A DNA stretch of 64,000 bases from Nelumbo lutea (taxonomy: Eukaryota > Streptophyta > Magnoliopsida > Proteales > Nelumbonaceae). The translations under genes were made by a program, and so were the position numbers. Below are positions 24,401 through 33,939 of the stretch, piece after piece (positions within the stretch are counted from its first letter, which is position 1; each line of letters starts with the position of its first letter). The stretch is taken from positions 43,742,222 through 43,806,221 of the forward strand of contig JAKGHH010000002.1 of the NCBI GenBank assembly GCA_022828595.1, given 5' to 3'. The notes below the pieces were generated by a model that made no database searches, was not told where the DNA came from, and was given only the letters and a program-made list of their open reading frames with translations.

Positions 24401-27400
24401 ATTAGGTCATCTGCAAACTGAAGGTGGGTGATTGGGATTTGGTGTCTCCCTATTCTCTAATCCCTAATTGCATCTTCTCTATCGGCCTTAGTAATGATCC
24501 TACTAATCACATCAGCTACTAAGGTAAAAAGGAAGGGAGAGAGTGGATCCCTTTGCCTGATGCCCCTGCAAGCTAGGAAAAAAAGTCCTTCACCACACCA
24601 TTTACCAGAATAGAGTAGTGACAGGTACTAATGCACCCAAATAAAAACTCCCAATCCACCAAGTCATAGGCATTTTCAAGATCCAATTTACAAACAAAAC
24701 CTCTTTGCTTATTTTCATTTCCTCCACACACTCATTCTCTATTAAAATCTGATTTGTTATTTGTTGCCCTTGAATGAAGGCCCCCTGAGTTTCACTAATG
24801 ATAGAAGGGAGAACTGTTTTGATCCTCAAAGAAGCACTTTAGCCAGAATTTTATAGATGCTTGTCACCAGACTAATATGCCTAAATCTTTTGGGTGGTTA
24901 GAATCAATCTTCTTAAGGATCAAGGCCAAAAAAGTGGCCTTGGAGGCCTTGATTCCAAGGCTTATTACATGATTGTCTGCAAATTCCTTAAAGACTTCAA
25001 CTAAATCCTCTTTTAGCACCTCCCAACAATCTTGATAAAAATCCATTGTAAAGCCATCTAGACCTAGAGCCTTGGATCTATCCATTAGAAAGACAACTTT
25101 CTTAATCTCTTCTTTCTCAAAATTCCTTTCCAACCACCTTGCCATTCTATCCTCAAGTCTTGTCCATTCCACCCCTCCCACGATTGCTCTCTCACTTAAA
25201 GGTCTTCTATAGATCGATTTGGAGTAGTCCACAAGTTTTTTGGCTATGCCATCCTGGTTGGTAATCACCTCCTCTTCTATCTCTAGCTTGGTCACAAAAT
25301 TCTCTTCATCTCCTATTGGCCAAGTCATGGAAAAATCTAGTGTTTTCATCACCTCCCTTAATCCACTTATGTCTAGATTTTTGTCTCCAACTGATTTCTT
25401 CCCTCAATAACACCTCTTCTAGATTCTTTTTCAATTGACTTCTTAACACTTTGTCATCCTCGGTCAAACCATTTTGGGATTCTTTTACATCCAAGTTTTC
25501 TATTCGCGAGATTAGGCTCATTTTTTGCTCCTCAATTCTGCCAAACTGATCTCTATTCCACTCTTTTATTTTGGCTCTCAACCTCTTTAACTTCTTATGA
25601 AACTTAACCCCCTTCCATCTTACCCCCCTCACCTCCTCACCCCACCACTCCTTCACTTTTTTTTTTCACAAAATCTGGATGGGTAAGCCACATATTTTCA
25701 AATCTAAAAGGTTTGGGTCCAGTAGAAAAAGACTCAGTACCTATCTGGATAGGACAGTGATCAGAGGTGATCCTAGGTAATGCTCTAGCAACCAAGTTTT
25801 CCAAATTGTTCTCCCAAGCTAGATTAAATAAAAACCTGTCCAACTTTGAACACAAAGGGGTTTCCTAAAGGTTGGACCAAGTATAATTGGTTTGCAGTAG
25901 AGGTATTTCCTTCAAGTCACAATCTTCAATAAAACCATTAAATTTTCTCATGCTTGTTGTGATTGCCTGTTGGGGATTACTGATTTCTTCAGAGAATCTA
26001 ATGATGTTAAAATCCCCACTCAGGCACCAAGGGCCATCCCATAACCCCTTGATTGCATATACCTCCCACATTTCATTTCTCTCTCTATAGGAGTTAGGGC
26101 CATAAACATTGGCTAGAACCCATACACACCCATCCTCTACATTCTTGAACTTAATGGAAATGGAGAATCTGCCTATCAATTCTTCCACTGCTTCCACCAC
26201 GTCCTCCCTCCATAGTGTTACAATCCAACCTACACCTCTAGACCTCTAGAAACTCCTAACCCATCTCCCATCTAATTCCATCAGTTTGGTTTCTTGTAGA
26301 AGCACAACGTCGGGTTTTTCCCTTTGGAGTAGGTCTTTGATCACCATTCTCTTTCTTGCACTCCCTAGACCTCTTACATTCCAGCTAATAATTTTCATCG
26401 GGACAAAAATAGCTAAACACCCATGAAGAAGCCTTTGTCTCATTATTTTAGGCCCTTCCTCCTATCCCCTCTACCACTATATTCTAAATCTCCCTCAATG
26501 TCCGAGATTAGCCTTTCCACTTCAGATCTTTTTTTCTTCTTTTTTTCCTTTTTCCCCCTTCCTGATACAATAAGTATCCTCTTCCTTCTCTACACCCTTT
26601 CCATCCAATGTCTGAAATAGATCTTTACCACGCTTGCACTCAGTTTGGCTGCAACAGCTCTCTATGACTCCTTCCTCCGGCCCTGTACAAATCAATTTCT
26701 AGATTTTGTCCGCCTCCTCACTTGTCCCCTTACTCCTTCCACCACCCTCTCCCCTCCTTCCACTATCACTCTCTCTCCTCCATCCACTATCACCCTCTCT
26801 CTTGCATCAAATCCTCCTGGATGGGAAGCTTGAGTACTGACGTATGTGCTATGCCTGTAATAGAAACTCCTTGAAAAACCTCACCAAATCAGATGTTTGT
26901 AGGGTGAATAGATCAAGTCTAGGTGACAATGTTTGGCCTCAACCCAAGATCTCCCAAGAGAGATCTAACAAAATCTCTCCCACTGGTTGCGCAAAGTAGA
27001 CTGAACAGCAATTAGGGTTGATCAAAACAGCCCTAATCTCTTTCACAGAACAGAGAGGGAAGTAAATCTGAATAGACGAGACAATATGACTGCTTTCAGT
27101 GAAGATCAAGAGAAGAGAAAATAGATCAGAAAGCAATCCACTTTGAAACCATGTCAACACTCTTAGCCGAATAGAGAAGAGAACAAGAATAATCTCAGAG
27201 GTGTCTAGAATTGTCGACCCCCACCTCAAAGAGTCTCTTATATATTAAAAGATATGTACAGTTACAAGAATGCCCATACAGGGGGATGAAAGAGAAAACA
27301 AAGAATACAGAATACAAGTAATGTAATGTATAACAGGGAATACACTAATAAGATACATCAAGTCACAGATTCTCCACATTAAAAATTGGTTTTTAGACCT

Positions 27401-30077
27401 GCTTTTATAGGAGAATCCTTAGGGGGAGGGGGGAGGAGGGAGATTCTCCACAAATCTCTATTTTAACATATATCTGAAAAAAAAAAAAAGAAGATTTCAT
27501 GGGACATGCTAACTTTCAAGGCTAATTTGGTTCGTTGATTAGATGATCTGGGTTTAAAATCCATATTTACTCATGTATTTTTGTCCATTCTTTAATCTAC
27601 ACATTCGCATGCACATAACATACTCTTTGCATCTACCTCTCCTATAACAAGAATAGGGGCTCCATATTTTTGTTTTCTATAGGCTTTGTAATTTTTATTG
27701 CTTTCTACATTTAATGTTTAGTTCTTTCTTCATGCTATTATAACCTCCAATTTTTGATACTTCAACTAGGGAAACAGGCTATTATCATTAAAAGAAAACA
27801 AAAGAATCAGGGATGCTAACCAAGTTTCTGTATAAAACAATCATCATCGTATGGGTGACTAGGAACATCCCTCTCACCTAGCCTAAATATTCTGTACACA
27901 TTGTAAATAATACTCTTTTACCTTGAAGGGATGAGAGATCCATCCTATGGACGCCCAAAGATTGCCGGAATAAGGGGCGAATTTCAAAAATTTTATCTCT
28001 CCCTTCAATGGGATCGTATTCCCCATTTAGAAAAATCATATTTTTCATGGATCAATCTTGAACCATAAACTGAACCAGATCTGAACCAAAAGGAGTGGCG
28101 AGAGGATTATACCTGATACGGAGAAATTACTATCTCCTAATGGAGGTGTTTCACGCCCAAGGAAGGATCCAAAATCTGCTCCCACTGAGATGGCGCAGTG
28201 CAGGGTGGAGTAGAATCAGCAACGTTCTTCAAAAGAACTTGATCCTTCGTAAGGATCAACTGGACGACTTGGAGTACAGCTCCAACAATTCTTTTCACAA
28301 AAGATTGAAATCAAGATCCAATCTTGATTGCTCCCAAGAACTGGAGATCGAACTGAAGGAATGGCAATGGCAGGAAGGTGGCGGCAGGAGAGAATTCACA
28401 GTATGCAGGAAATGTCTCTCAATCTCTCTTTCTTAAGAGAAGAATGCTGTTGATGATGTAAAAAGGCTGCTGCCCCCTTCCCCTTTTATAATCTCAAAGG
28501 GATCAACTCCTAATCAGATTTAGGAGTTGCTAATCCAAATCATATTTGGGTTAGAAGTCCCTTAGTGATAAGGGATAATCCTTATCTTATCTGCAAATCA
28601 GATCAGTTGTCTCCTAATCTAATTTTTAGGAGGTTTCCAGATCTAAAATCTTATTTAGATTCTTGGACTCTCTGAGTGGATAGGGTCTAAGCCCAATCCT
28701 TTTAGCTGACCACTTCAGAATTTGCCCCCTTTAAATGACTATCAATCAGCCCAGTTCGAAATGGGCTTAAGGCCCATTTAAGGTTATGTACTCAAAAAAC
28801 CTTCCAAATTGCTGCCCAGTGGGCTTCCTTGTATGGCGTGGGACCCAAGCATTGATCTACACATCAGCCACATGGGTTTCAGCCCAGCCTTTGTTACAAG
28901 GCCTGGCCGAATGCACTGCTGAAGACAGTGTACCCCCTGAAAACCCATCAAATGAGCTCTATGGGCCCAAACACTTACACTAAGTGGTCCCTGGGCCAAG
29001 CCACCTTGTAACACCCAGGACTGTGGGCAAATGCAAGATTAGCCCATCAGGCATTATCCTCAATGGTCTTACACTTGACCTCTTCAGCCCATAATGATCA
29101 TACACTGACCCGACAGAGAGGACCTCTCCCTCGGCTGCAAGGAAACAGTGTTGCACTCTCCACTTATATGGATCCCGGGAATTAAAACCTTCTTGCAAAC
29201 AATTTAGAAACCATACATATATACTTTTATATCTTATATAAAATATATTTTGCAAAACAAATCTCAACGGTTGAAATCGGCTGCGGCAGTCTTGGTTTCC
29301 ATCAGTGAGAGTGCATCCCCGATCATTACCTTTGTCCGACAAAGGGGCTGATCCTGTCACTATGATCACCCACTCAGATGAATTCTCGGACTGTCCCAAC
29401 ATTACCCAGGTTTTGACCCCCGCTAAGGATCTCACTGATTGGTATATCAAAGACAACCCAATCCGACACCTAATGTAGTATCATAATCGAGTCTAGGGGA
29501 TCGGGTGTAATATTTCAGTTTTGCCCATCTATCTCTAAGGTCCAGGGCAATACTGGAATTTGGTCTGGTTCAAAGATTCAATTAATCCTACACTGTATGC
29601 GCCTAGGGTCTCACCCTGGCAGCTAAGACAAGCCACCCCAACCGACTTGGTGGCACTACAGTGACAGCCTTGTCAGGATAGGTCTCCCCAGACGACCCCA
29701 CTGGCTGTGAACATTCTAAACTAACACGAGTCTCAATTTAAGTGTCCAGTTTAAGGGTATTACACAGAAACATACCAAGGGAACATGAAATCAAATATGT
29801 ATCTTTATTCATTTACAATAAACTTCATAAAGTACATCATTCTGATTGAAGCTAAGGGCATACAAAACTGTCTAACATTACCATATCTCATAAAGTTCAT
29901 GGTTACCAATCAAAAAATTAAAAAAGAATAATTTGCCCCATTCATGGTCCATTCAGTCAAGGGCTCAGTAATTTCACTCCTACTAGTCATTGATCCAAAA
30001 CCATTTTTTTTATCAGAAAGAAATTTGCAGGCCTCTCAATCAGAATGTTTATCCCTTTGATCAGAAAATTTTGCAGG

Positions 30078-30128
<51 letters not shown>

Positions 30129-32784
30129 GTTCATGTGTGTGTGTGTGTGAAAATGGAGCAATGAACTAAACACACTCTATCAAAATATATGTGGTAAGTT
30201 CTAACTGAAATATTGTATTGCAGTGGTTCTCAATGAAACGACAACATGCCTTGATAGTTATGGCAGACAGTCTTTACTACTCGAAATTCAAGCTTTATTG
30301 CAAGGTATCTTCATACTTTGAGTGTATTTTTAGTCATTGAGAATTTTAGTTCATTTTTGTCATATGTATTTTTATTCTAAGGTTTTATATTTTCTCAAAT
30401 AAAGAGTTCAATTTAGACTTATGAATTTGTCTTTTTCACTGGCTTGTCCTAACAGTAGTCTGGTTTTGTTTTATCATTTTCGTAAGGGCTTCCTGCTCTA
30501 GCAAATTCTGCATATAGTTCTGCTTTTCTTTTGCTTTCCTCCTTTTCCCTGCCTTATCTATTCTCTTGTATTTTACTTTTAGTAGACAATTTTCATTGCA
30601 TTTGCAGAAAATTTCAGCTGGAAATGTATATACAGAAGCTAAAGAGTATCTAAACCATATCCCAGAACCTATAGAAGCTATATGATGCATGATCTCTTAA
30701 AATAGTGCATCTATCCATGAGAAATGTTTTAATCAGATATTTCATCAATTAATGTAGAGCAATTGCTCCATAAATATTCGCATTAGCAAATTTCAAATGC
30801 ATCTGCAAGAATACCATGTGTAACAAGTATCTATGCTTGGATCATACTTGGCTCCTAAGAACAAAAAATGAGAGCATGTCAGTTGCATATAAAAGGAGTT
30901 ACATAATAAGAAATGGAAGGTTACCCTGCTCCCTTAACTCCTTGTGAATGGCTCTGTTATGGGCCCGGGAATAGGATCGCGTCACGGGTCAGTCCACGGG
31001 GAAAAGCTCCTGTTTTCCCTTGTTCCTCCCCTTCCTAGCTGAACCTATCTTGGCGTCCTAGAGGGTTATTTGTCCAAGAGATCCCGAACTCTCCTTTTAC
31101 TCTCTTTCTTGACTGGAAATTTGATATCCTCATTCAATAATGGGGTCTCCTTAAATAGGAGATTACAAGAGTCCTAATCAAAGGGAGTCTCCTTGCTGAA
31201 TAGGGAGACTTCCAGTTCTATCTTGCTAAGGATAAGATAAGCTAATCCTTATCTGATAAGCTACTAACAAGATAAGATAAGAGCAATAGAATAAGATAAG
31301 AACAAGCAAGATGATCTAATCTAATCTAGATAAGGCTGCTGTTGCCGAACTGGATAGGATGAGAATCATTGAATCACTGCTGCTGCTGGCGGTGGGTCAG
31401 GTGCCTGTTGCTGCCGGTGGCGACGGTACGTCTTCCCGAGGAATGCGTCCATAACAGGCTCTATGGATCTTTGGACATTATTATGCTATACTTGTTTTCA
31501 AAGATATCCCCATTTCTCTTGTGCTATTAAGTACTGACTACTGACTACATGATGACAAGAAAGGTGACTCGCAAAGCTTTAAAGAGAAAACTGTTGGAGT
31601 ATATGTAGTTGCAGTGGGGTTTGGGAAGGGGGAATAAACAGTGGATATGCCTTAATCATTGTAGAGTAAGACCACTGAAATCACACTTCCCTGCCAAAGC
31701 TTCCCAAAACAGACTCCTGCCCACTTCCCTAGTAAACCAATAGGTACGAAGCTTGCTAATTTTGGACCTATCCAAACGGGGTATTTGATATAAAGCCAAT
31801 AATTACACTTCTTTAATAAAATGTCTGAGTGCCAAGGGGCGTTTTCTATTTAAAGTGTTCATCTTATGATAGTTTGAGTCTCATACACGATCCACAAAGC
31901 CCAAAGAAAAAAAAAAAAAAAAAAAAAGAAAAAGAACAAATCTTAGACCTTGAGAACAGACATAATTTTTGTGGTGCATGGGGACATCTGTAGTTTTTCC
32001 TTCGATTCCTTTTTACCTTGAAATGTGTAATGAATTTCAATGCTGTTCAATACGTATACTGTGCTTTAGAAATATATCTTGACTTGGAAAGTATGGATGG
32101 TTTATACCTTCTTGTATTAATAAGTGTGCTGATTCTAATATATTTTATTTTCACAGCCAGGCATGGAGGAGGGGCGCAATTGTTATGCAGATGAGCACTA
32201 CCTGCCAACCTTCTTCTATGTGCGCACAGTAGACTTTTTTACTGTAATCTTCACTCAATATTTCCTATTTGGCTAAACTTAAGGAACTTACTGTGTACTC
32301 TGCAGATGATTGATCCACAGGGGATTGCAAATTGGTCTGTGACACATGTTGACTGGTCTGAAGCAAAGTGGCATCCAAAATCTTACAGGGCACGGGATGT
32401 TACCTACGAGCTCCTGAAGAATATTACGGTATGGTTTTGTTCCTTGGTTTTATAATCCCACTGGTACATTTGATCTACTTCATGGTTGATTTATGTGATT
32501 CTTTGGTGTTATTGTCATTTACAGTCTATCGATGAGACTCTGCATGTTACAAGTGATAGAAGGGTAATAATAATATTACTAGTAAGTTTAATGTGCTTTG
32601 AATGCTTTATTATCAACTTCTAAAAGCAATTGTTGGCTCTCATGAGCTTCTGCAGAGGGAGGTGCAGATAAGACCTTGTTTGTGGAATGGTATGCAGCGG
32701 CCATGCTATCTATTTGCGAGGAAATTCTACCCAGAAGCTCTGGATAACTTGATGCAATTATTCTCCAACTATACGCTGACATGA
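9489..32784 (+). CDS. BC10/DUF266-type glycosyltransferase (core-2/I-branching, GT14-like), 10 coding exons
   Basis: Spliced from 9489-9872, 15726-15824, 17769-17869, 17971-18042, 18312-18402, 30224-30304, 32157-32219, 32306-32428, 32525-32563 and 32656-32784. The exons total 1182 nt (393 aa plus TGA), all junctions are GT-AG and every phase is consistent. The product is a type II Golgi membrane protein: a short basic cytosolic tail (HRPPLKRP), one membrane helix at about residues 30-49 ([20 protein letters not shown]), a stem, then the Branch domain. Domain landmarks are [86 protein letters not shown] and [11 protein letters not shown]. It ends [10 protein letters not shown]. Length and order fit plant DUF266 proteins such as rice BC10, linked to cell-wall biosynthesis; donor and acceptor sugars are not known from sequence. 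The first Met is chosen over the in-frame Met at 9537 because [14 protein letters not shown] is typical of the family. Introns 1 (5853 bp), 2 (1944), 5 (11821) and 6 (1852) hold transposons; introns 3, 4, 7, 8 and 9 are 86-269 bp. Confidence 0.95.
10116..10438. mobile_element. PIF/Harbinger-type MITE in intron 1 (323 bp)
   Basis: The ends are GGGCTTGTTCATTT on the left and AAACGAACAGGCCC on the right, an imperfect inverted repeat. The target duplication TTA lies at 10113-10115 and 10439-10441. It does not share its internal sequence with the five GGCTCAGTTTGG elements, so it is a second Tourist-like family. Confidence 0.8.
10455..10990. repeat. Probable dispersed repeat in intron 1, unclassified
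   Basis: The stretch holds the words TATGGGGTTGGCTACATGAA and CTCATCCATCTAAGCATTTG. From memory these look like common plant interspersed sequences related to non-LTR element tails. I cannot confirm the family. Two overlapping hydrophobic frames here (10668-10981) have no gene-like features. Confidence 0.3.
12533..13036. mobile_element. Non-autonomous hAT element in the copia relic (504 bp)
   Basis: The inverted ends are TAGAGGTGTA and TACACCTCTA. A perfect 8-bp target duplication TGCAAGGG lies at 12525-12532 and 13037-13044, the hAT hallmark. Removing the element and one duplicate restores the copia frame ([22 protein letters not shown]). The arms are GC-rich with repeated GGCCCGTG/GGGCCGTGCC words; the centre (12740-12920) is almost pure A/T. 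No transposase is present. Confidence 0.92.
13515..14122. mobile_element. TIR element with GAGGCG words, probable MULE-type MITE (608 bp)
   Basis: The inverted ends TAGTGTTTTAAAAGGCG and CGCATTTTAAAACATTG frame a body rich in AGGCGT/ACGCCT words. The probable 9-bp target duplication is ACTTGGGAA (13506-13514) against AGTTAGGAA (14123-14131), 7 of 9 matching. Excising the element restores the copia reading [19 protein letters not shown]. Inside is a nearly pure purine run (13698-13794). Confidence 0.75.
13698..13794 (+). repeat. Homopurine tract, about 97 nt
   Basis: Only A and G on the + strand (AGAAAAAAAAG through GGGAAGGGAAGAAAA). It produces spurious Lys/Glu frames on + and Phe/Leu frames on -. 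Homopurine tracts of this length can form triplex DNA; whether this one does is not shown. Confidence 0.9.
15251..15362. repeat. Mixed (TTG)n/(TTA)n microsatellite
   Basis: Trinucleotide runs of TTG (15251-15275) and TTA/TTG (15316-15362) lie in intron 1, just left of a Tourist-like MITE. The Asn-repeat and Leu-repeat frames here are artefacts of these runs. Confidence 0.85.
15419..15506. mobile_element. Tourist-like MITE, copy 4 (intron 1)
   Basis: It begins GGTTCAGCTTGGAAGGAGTA and ends TACTCCTTCCAAACTAAGCC. The TAA target duplication is intact at 15416-15418 and 15507-15509. It is shorter (88 bp) than copies 1-3 because part of the second arm is missing. It ends about 220 bp before coding exon 2. 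Confidence 0.85.
16476..17540 (-). mobile_element. Copia debris in intron 2, minus strand
   Basis: From right to left on the minus strand there is a gag piece (17155-17385: [18 protein letters not shown] and [19 protein letters not shown], typical of copia gag). Then comes poorly readable sequence, then an RNase H tail near 16480-16730 ([36 protein letters not shown]) and a polypurine-type CAAGCTTGAGGGG complement. Most of protease, integrase and reverse transcriptase is missing. The remaining frames contain stops. Confidence 0.75.
19440..20130. repeat. GATAC-rich dispersed repeat split by a hAT element (intron 5)
   Basis: Flanking 19649-20063 on both sides are repeated words such as GATACACGATA, TATCGATA, CCGATACCAGTGCAT and CGATACACAACGATAC. 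The left part starts ACCAAGGATTGAAATATCGA, close to words at 18648 (CCAAGGTTTAAAATATTGA). This marks the probable end of the same family. Confidence 0.45.
19649..20063. mobile_element. Non-autonomous hAT element in intron 5 (415 bp)
   Basis: The ends are TAGGGGTGATCA and TGATCACCCCTA (12-bp perfect inverted repeat). A perfect 8-bp target duplication ATATCAGT lies at 19641-19648 and 20064-20071. The arms are GC-rich with GGCCCGG, GGCTCGG and GCTTGGGC words; the centre (19820-20020) is A/T-rich. No transposase frame. Confidence 0.93.
20430..20467. repeat. (TTC)n(TAC)n microsatellite
   Basis: A compound triplet run: TTC units followed by five TAC-type units, in intron 5. Confidence 0.85.
20720..23609 (-). 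mobile_element. Copia relic in intron 5, minus strand, gag largely deleted
   Basis: On the minus strand from the right: a probable LTR (about 23297-23609), then a good initiator-Met-type primer site TGGTATCAAAGC (complement of 23283-23295). Next is a gag start [18 protein letters not shown], which jumps straight to the protease region: the catalytic DSG is changed ([12 protein letters not shown]). A pre-integrase [14 protein letters not shown] (near 22120), the integrase end ([23 protein letters not shown]) and a shifted reverse transcriptase with LLLYVDDM near 20780 follow. Stops, frameshifts and internal direct duplications (21860-21910 repeated at 22028-22080) show heavy decay. Confidence 0.82.
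24300..25656 (-). pseudogene. LINE reverse transcriptase, disrupted
   Basis: A basic linker ([32 protein letters not shown]) leads into the RT domain: [19 protein letters not shown], then [35 protein letters not shown], and the catalytic FADD (complement of 24406-24417, in [12 protein letters not shown]). The normal PGPDGF is changed to LGLDGF. Stops at several points make it non-functional. Confidence 0.86.
25637..26398 (-). pseudogene. LINE endonuclease (APE type), disrupted
   Basis: It starts [17 protein letters not shown] (Met complement at 26396-26398), the standard opening of plant L1 ORF2. VLLQETKL carries the catalytic Glu. Next come [22 protein letters not shown] (catalytic Asp/Asn), and SKLDRFLFN with RITSDHCPI (the SDH motif). 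At least two frameshifts or stops separate the three readable pieces. Confidence 0.87.
26860..27378 (-). repeat. LTR-like block with primer-site-like word
   Basis: A TGTCAACAC...CTCCACA block (27152-27378) could be an LTR. On the minus strand it is followed by TGGTTTCAAAGTGG, a weak primer-binding-site match, and a stretch resembling an element leader. Related words (TCTCCCAAG-GAGATCTAA, GTTGATCAAAACA) recur at 40530-40620, so this is a dispersed repeat. Assignment as an LTR is tentative. Confidence 0.4.
27900..29764. repeat. Non-coding LTR-retrotransposon-like debris in intron 5
   Basis: This part has higher GC than its surroundings and no retroelement protein motifs. The block 29506-29764 begins TGTAAT and ends ATTACA like a short LTR, but has no target duplication. 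TAGGAGTTGCTAATCC and AAGGGATAATCCTTATC at about 28520-28590 resemble words of the solo LTR at 30955. Class uncertain. The frames 28095-28436 and 28980-29456 are not supported as genes. Confidence 0.35.
30077..30149. repeat. (CT)n and (TG)n microsatellites
   Basis: About 22 CT units end near 30124. A short TG run follows at 30134-30149. It lies some 75 bp before coding exon 6. Confidence 0.92.
30955..31456. mobile_element. Solo LTR in intron 6 (502 bp)
   Basis: It begins TGTTATGG and ends CCATAACA, an 8-bp perfect terminal inverted repeat. A perfect 5-bp target duplication GGCTC lies at 30950-30954 and 31457-31461. There is no internal region, so this is a solo LTR left by recombination between two LTRs. 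A TATTTAAGG-type box on the minus strand (complement near 31160) suggests the parent element ran antisense to the host gene. Confidence 0.92.
31907..31927. repeat. Poly(A) run in intron 6
   Basis: About 20 consecutive A followed by GAAAAAG. It could be a retroposon tail or simple sequence. No target duplication was found. Confidence 0.7.
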
Positions 32785-33228
32785 TGCACATGTGATTTTT
32801 ATTCTTTGGTTGGATCAACGACTGCCGACCCATCCTACTGTCTGTCGCTGCTTCAACCGTATATATTGCAATGTTGTAAAATGACACGCTGTAGATTGCT
32901 TGGATGCCTCGGACCCGGATTCAGATTCATAGAATAGAAGGGCGATTGTCAGAGCAAATAGGGTTAATTGACTCGGAGGCTTGATGTTACTGCCAACTTG
33001 CCTGGTGGTGTCGCTTCCTCTAGGGTAAATGATTTGCTGTTTCTCTGTTGTCCATTTCTTTCTCTCTTTTTTTCCATTTGTGTTGCTTATGTTAAATTAT
33101 TTTGGAAATAGAAAATTTTGGGGATTTATGCAAAATTTTTTATTTTATTTGTAAAAGCTAAATATGTGACTCCCTCTCTCTCTCTCTCTCAGAGTTTTCA
33201 TTTACTAGATCCAAACTAAAAGTCAAAT
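32785..33228 (+). other. Probable 3' UTR and downstream flank of the glycosyltransferase gene
   Basis: About 300 bp after the TGA is mixed-composition sequence compatible with a 3' UTR, followed by T-rich and CT-rich sequence. No clear poly(A) signal can be chosen. No other gene is seen. Confidence 0.45.
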
Positions 33229-33880
33229 GTTGATCTGGATGATCTGGAATCATTTGAACTATCATCCAGACATGATTCCAGGTCCAATTTTTATAAAACT
33301 TGAGGTTTGATAAAAAATTCATGAACGTAACATATTTAGTACATATATATTATATGTACAATATAATATATATTATTTTATTGATATAATTCATATTTAT
33401 ACCTGCCTACTTATCTACATATTAATACATATTTTACTTTAATTTAAATTAATGTTTTCAACCTGTTGTTGATCTGGATGATGGAATCATTTGAATTATC
33501 ATCCAGACATGATTTCGGGTCCAATTTCTATAAAACTTGGGGTTTGATAAAAAATCATAAACATAACATATTTAATACATATATATTATATGTACAATAT
33601 AATTATATATTATTTTATTGATATAATTCATATTTATACCTACCTACCTATCTACATATTAATACATATTTTACTTTAAAATAATGCTTTCAACATTTGA
33701 ATTGTCATCCAGACATGATTTTGTGTCTGATGTTTATAAAATTTGGGGTTTGATAAAAATCATGAACATAAAATATATAACACACATATTATGTATGATA
33801 GAATTATATATTATTTTATTTATATAATATATGTTTATACCTACCTATGTATATTTTAATACATATATACATACATATTT
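33229..33880. repeat. Tandem repeat, about 239-bp unit, nearly three copies
   Basis: Units start at 33229 and 33468 with GTTGATCTGGATGAT. The third is a shorter copy joining at the word CATTTGAATTGTCATCC (33694). Each has a moderate-complexity head (CATCCAGACATGATT...TAAAACTTG) and an AT-rich tail with ATACATATATATTATATG and TTTATACCTACCTA. Confidence 0.88.
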
Positions 33881-33939
33881 ATACCTATCATCCTGTCTCT
33901 CCTTTTTCCCCTATTATTTATCTATTTTGTGTTCTTTTG

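Larger units (their letters stand above)
23640..26830 (-). mobile_element. L1-type LINE relic in intron 5, minus strand
   Basis: Non-LTR retrotransposon ORF2 on the minus strand. It runs from an ORF1-like tail (26450-26830) through endonuclease and reverse transcriptase to a C-terminal [14 protein letters not shown] motif at about 23690. All parts are broken into frames by stops. The left end stops abruptly beside the copia LTR at 23610, so the LINE tail is missing or was displaced. It lies antisense to the host gene. Confidence 0.85.

Noticed and set aside
28095..28436. 113-codon frame in intron 5
   Set aside because: No recognised domain, and it is located in LTR-like debris. It was considered as an exon of the host gene but the flanking exons already join in phase without it.
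28980..29456. 158-codon minus-strand frame
   Set aside because: No retroelement or host motif, and the region looks like LTR or leader sequence.
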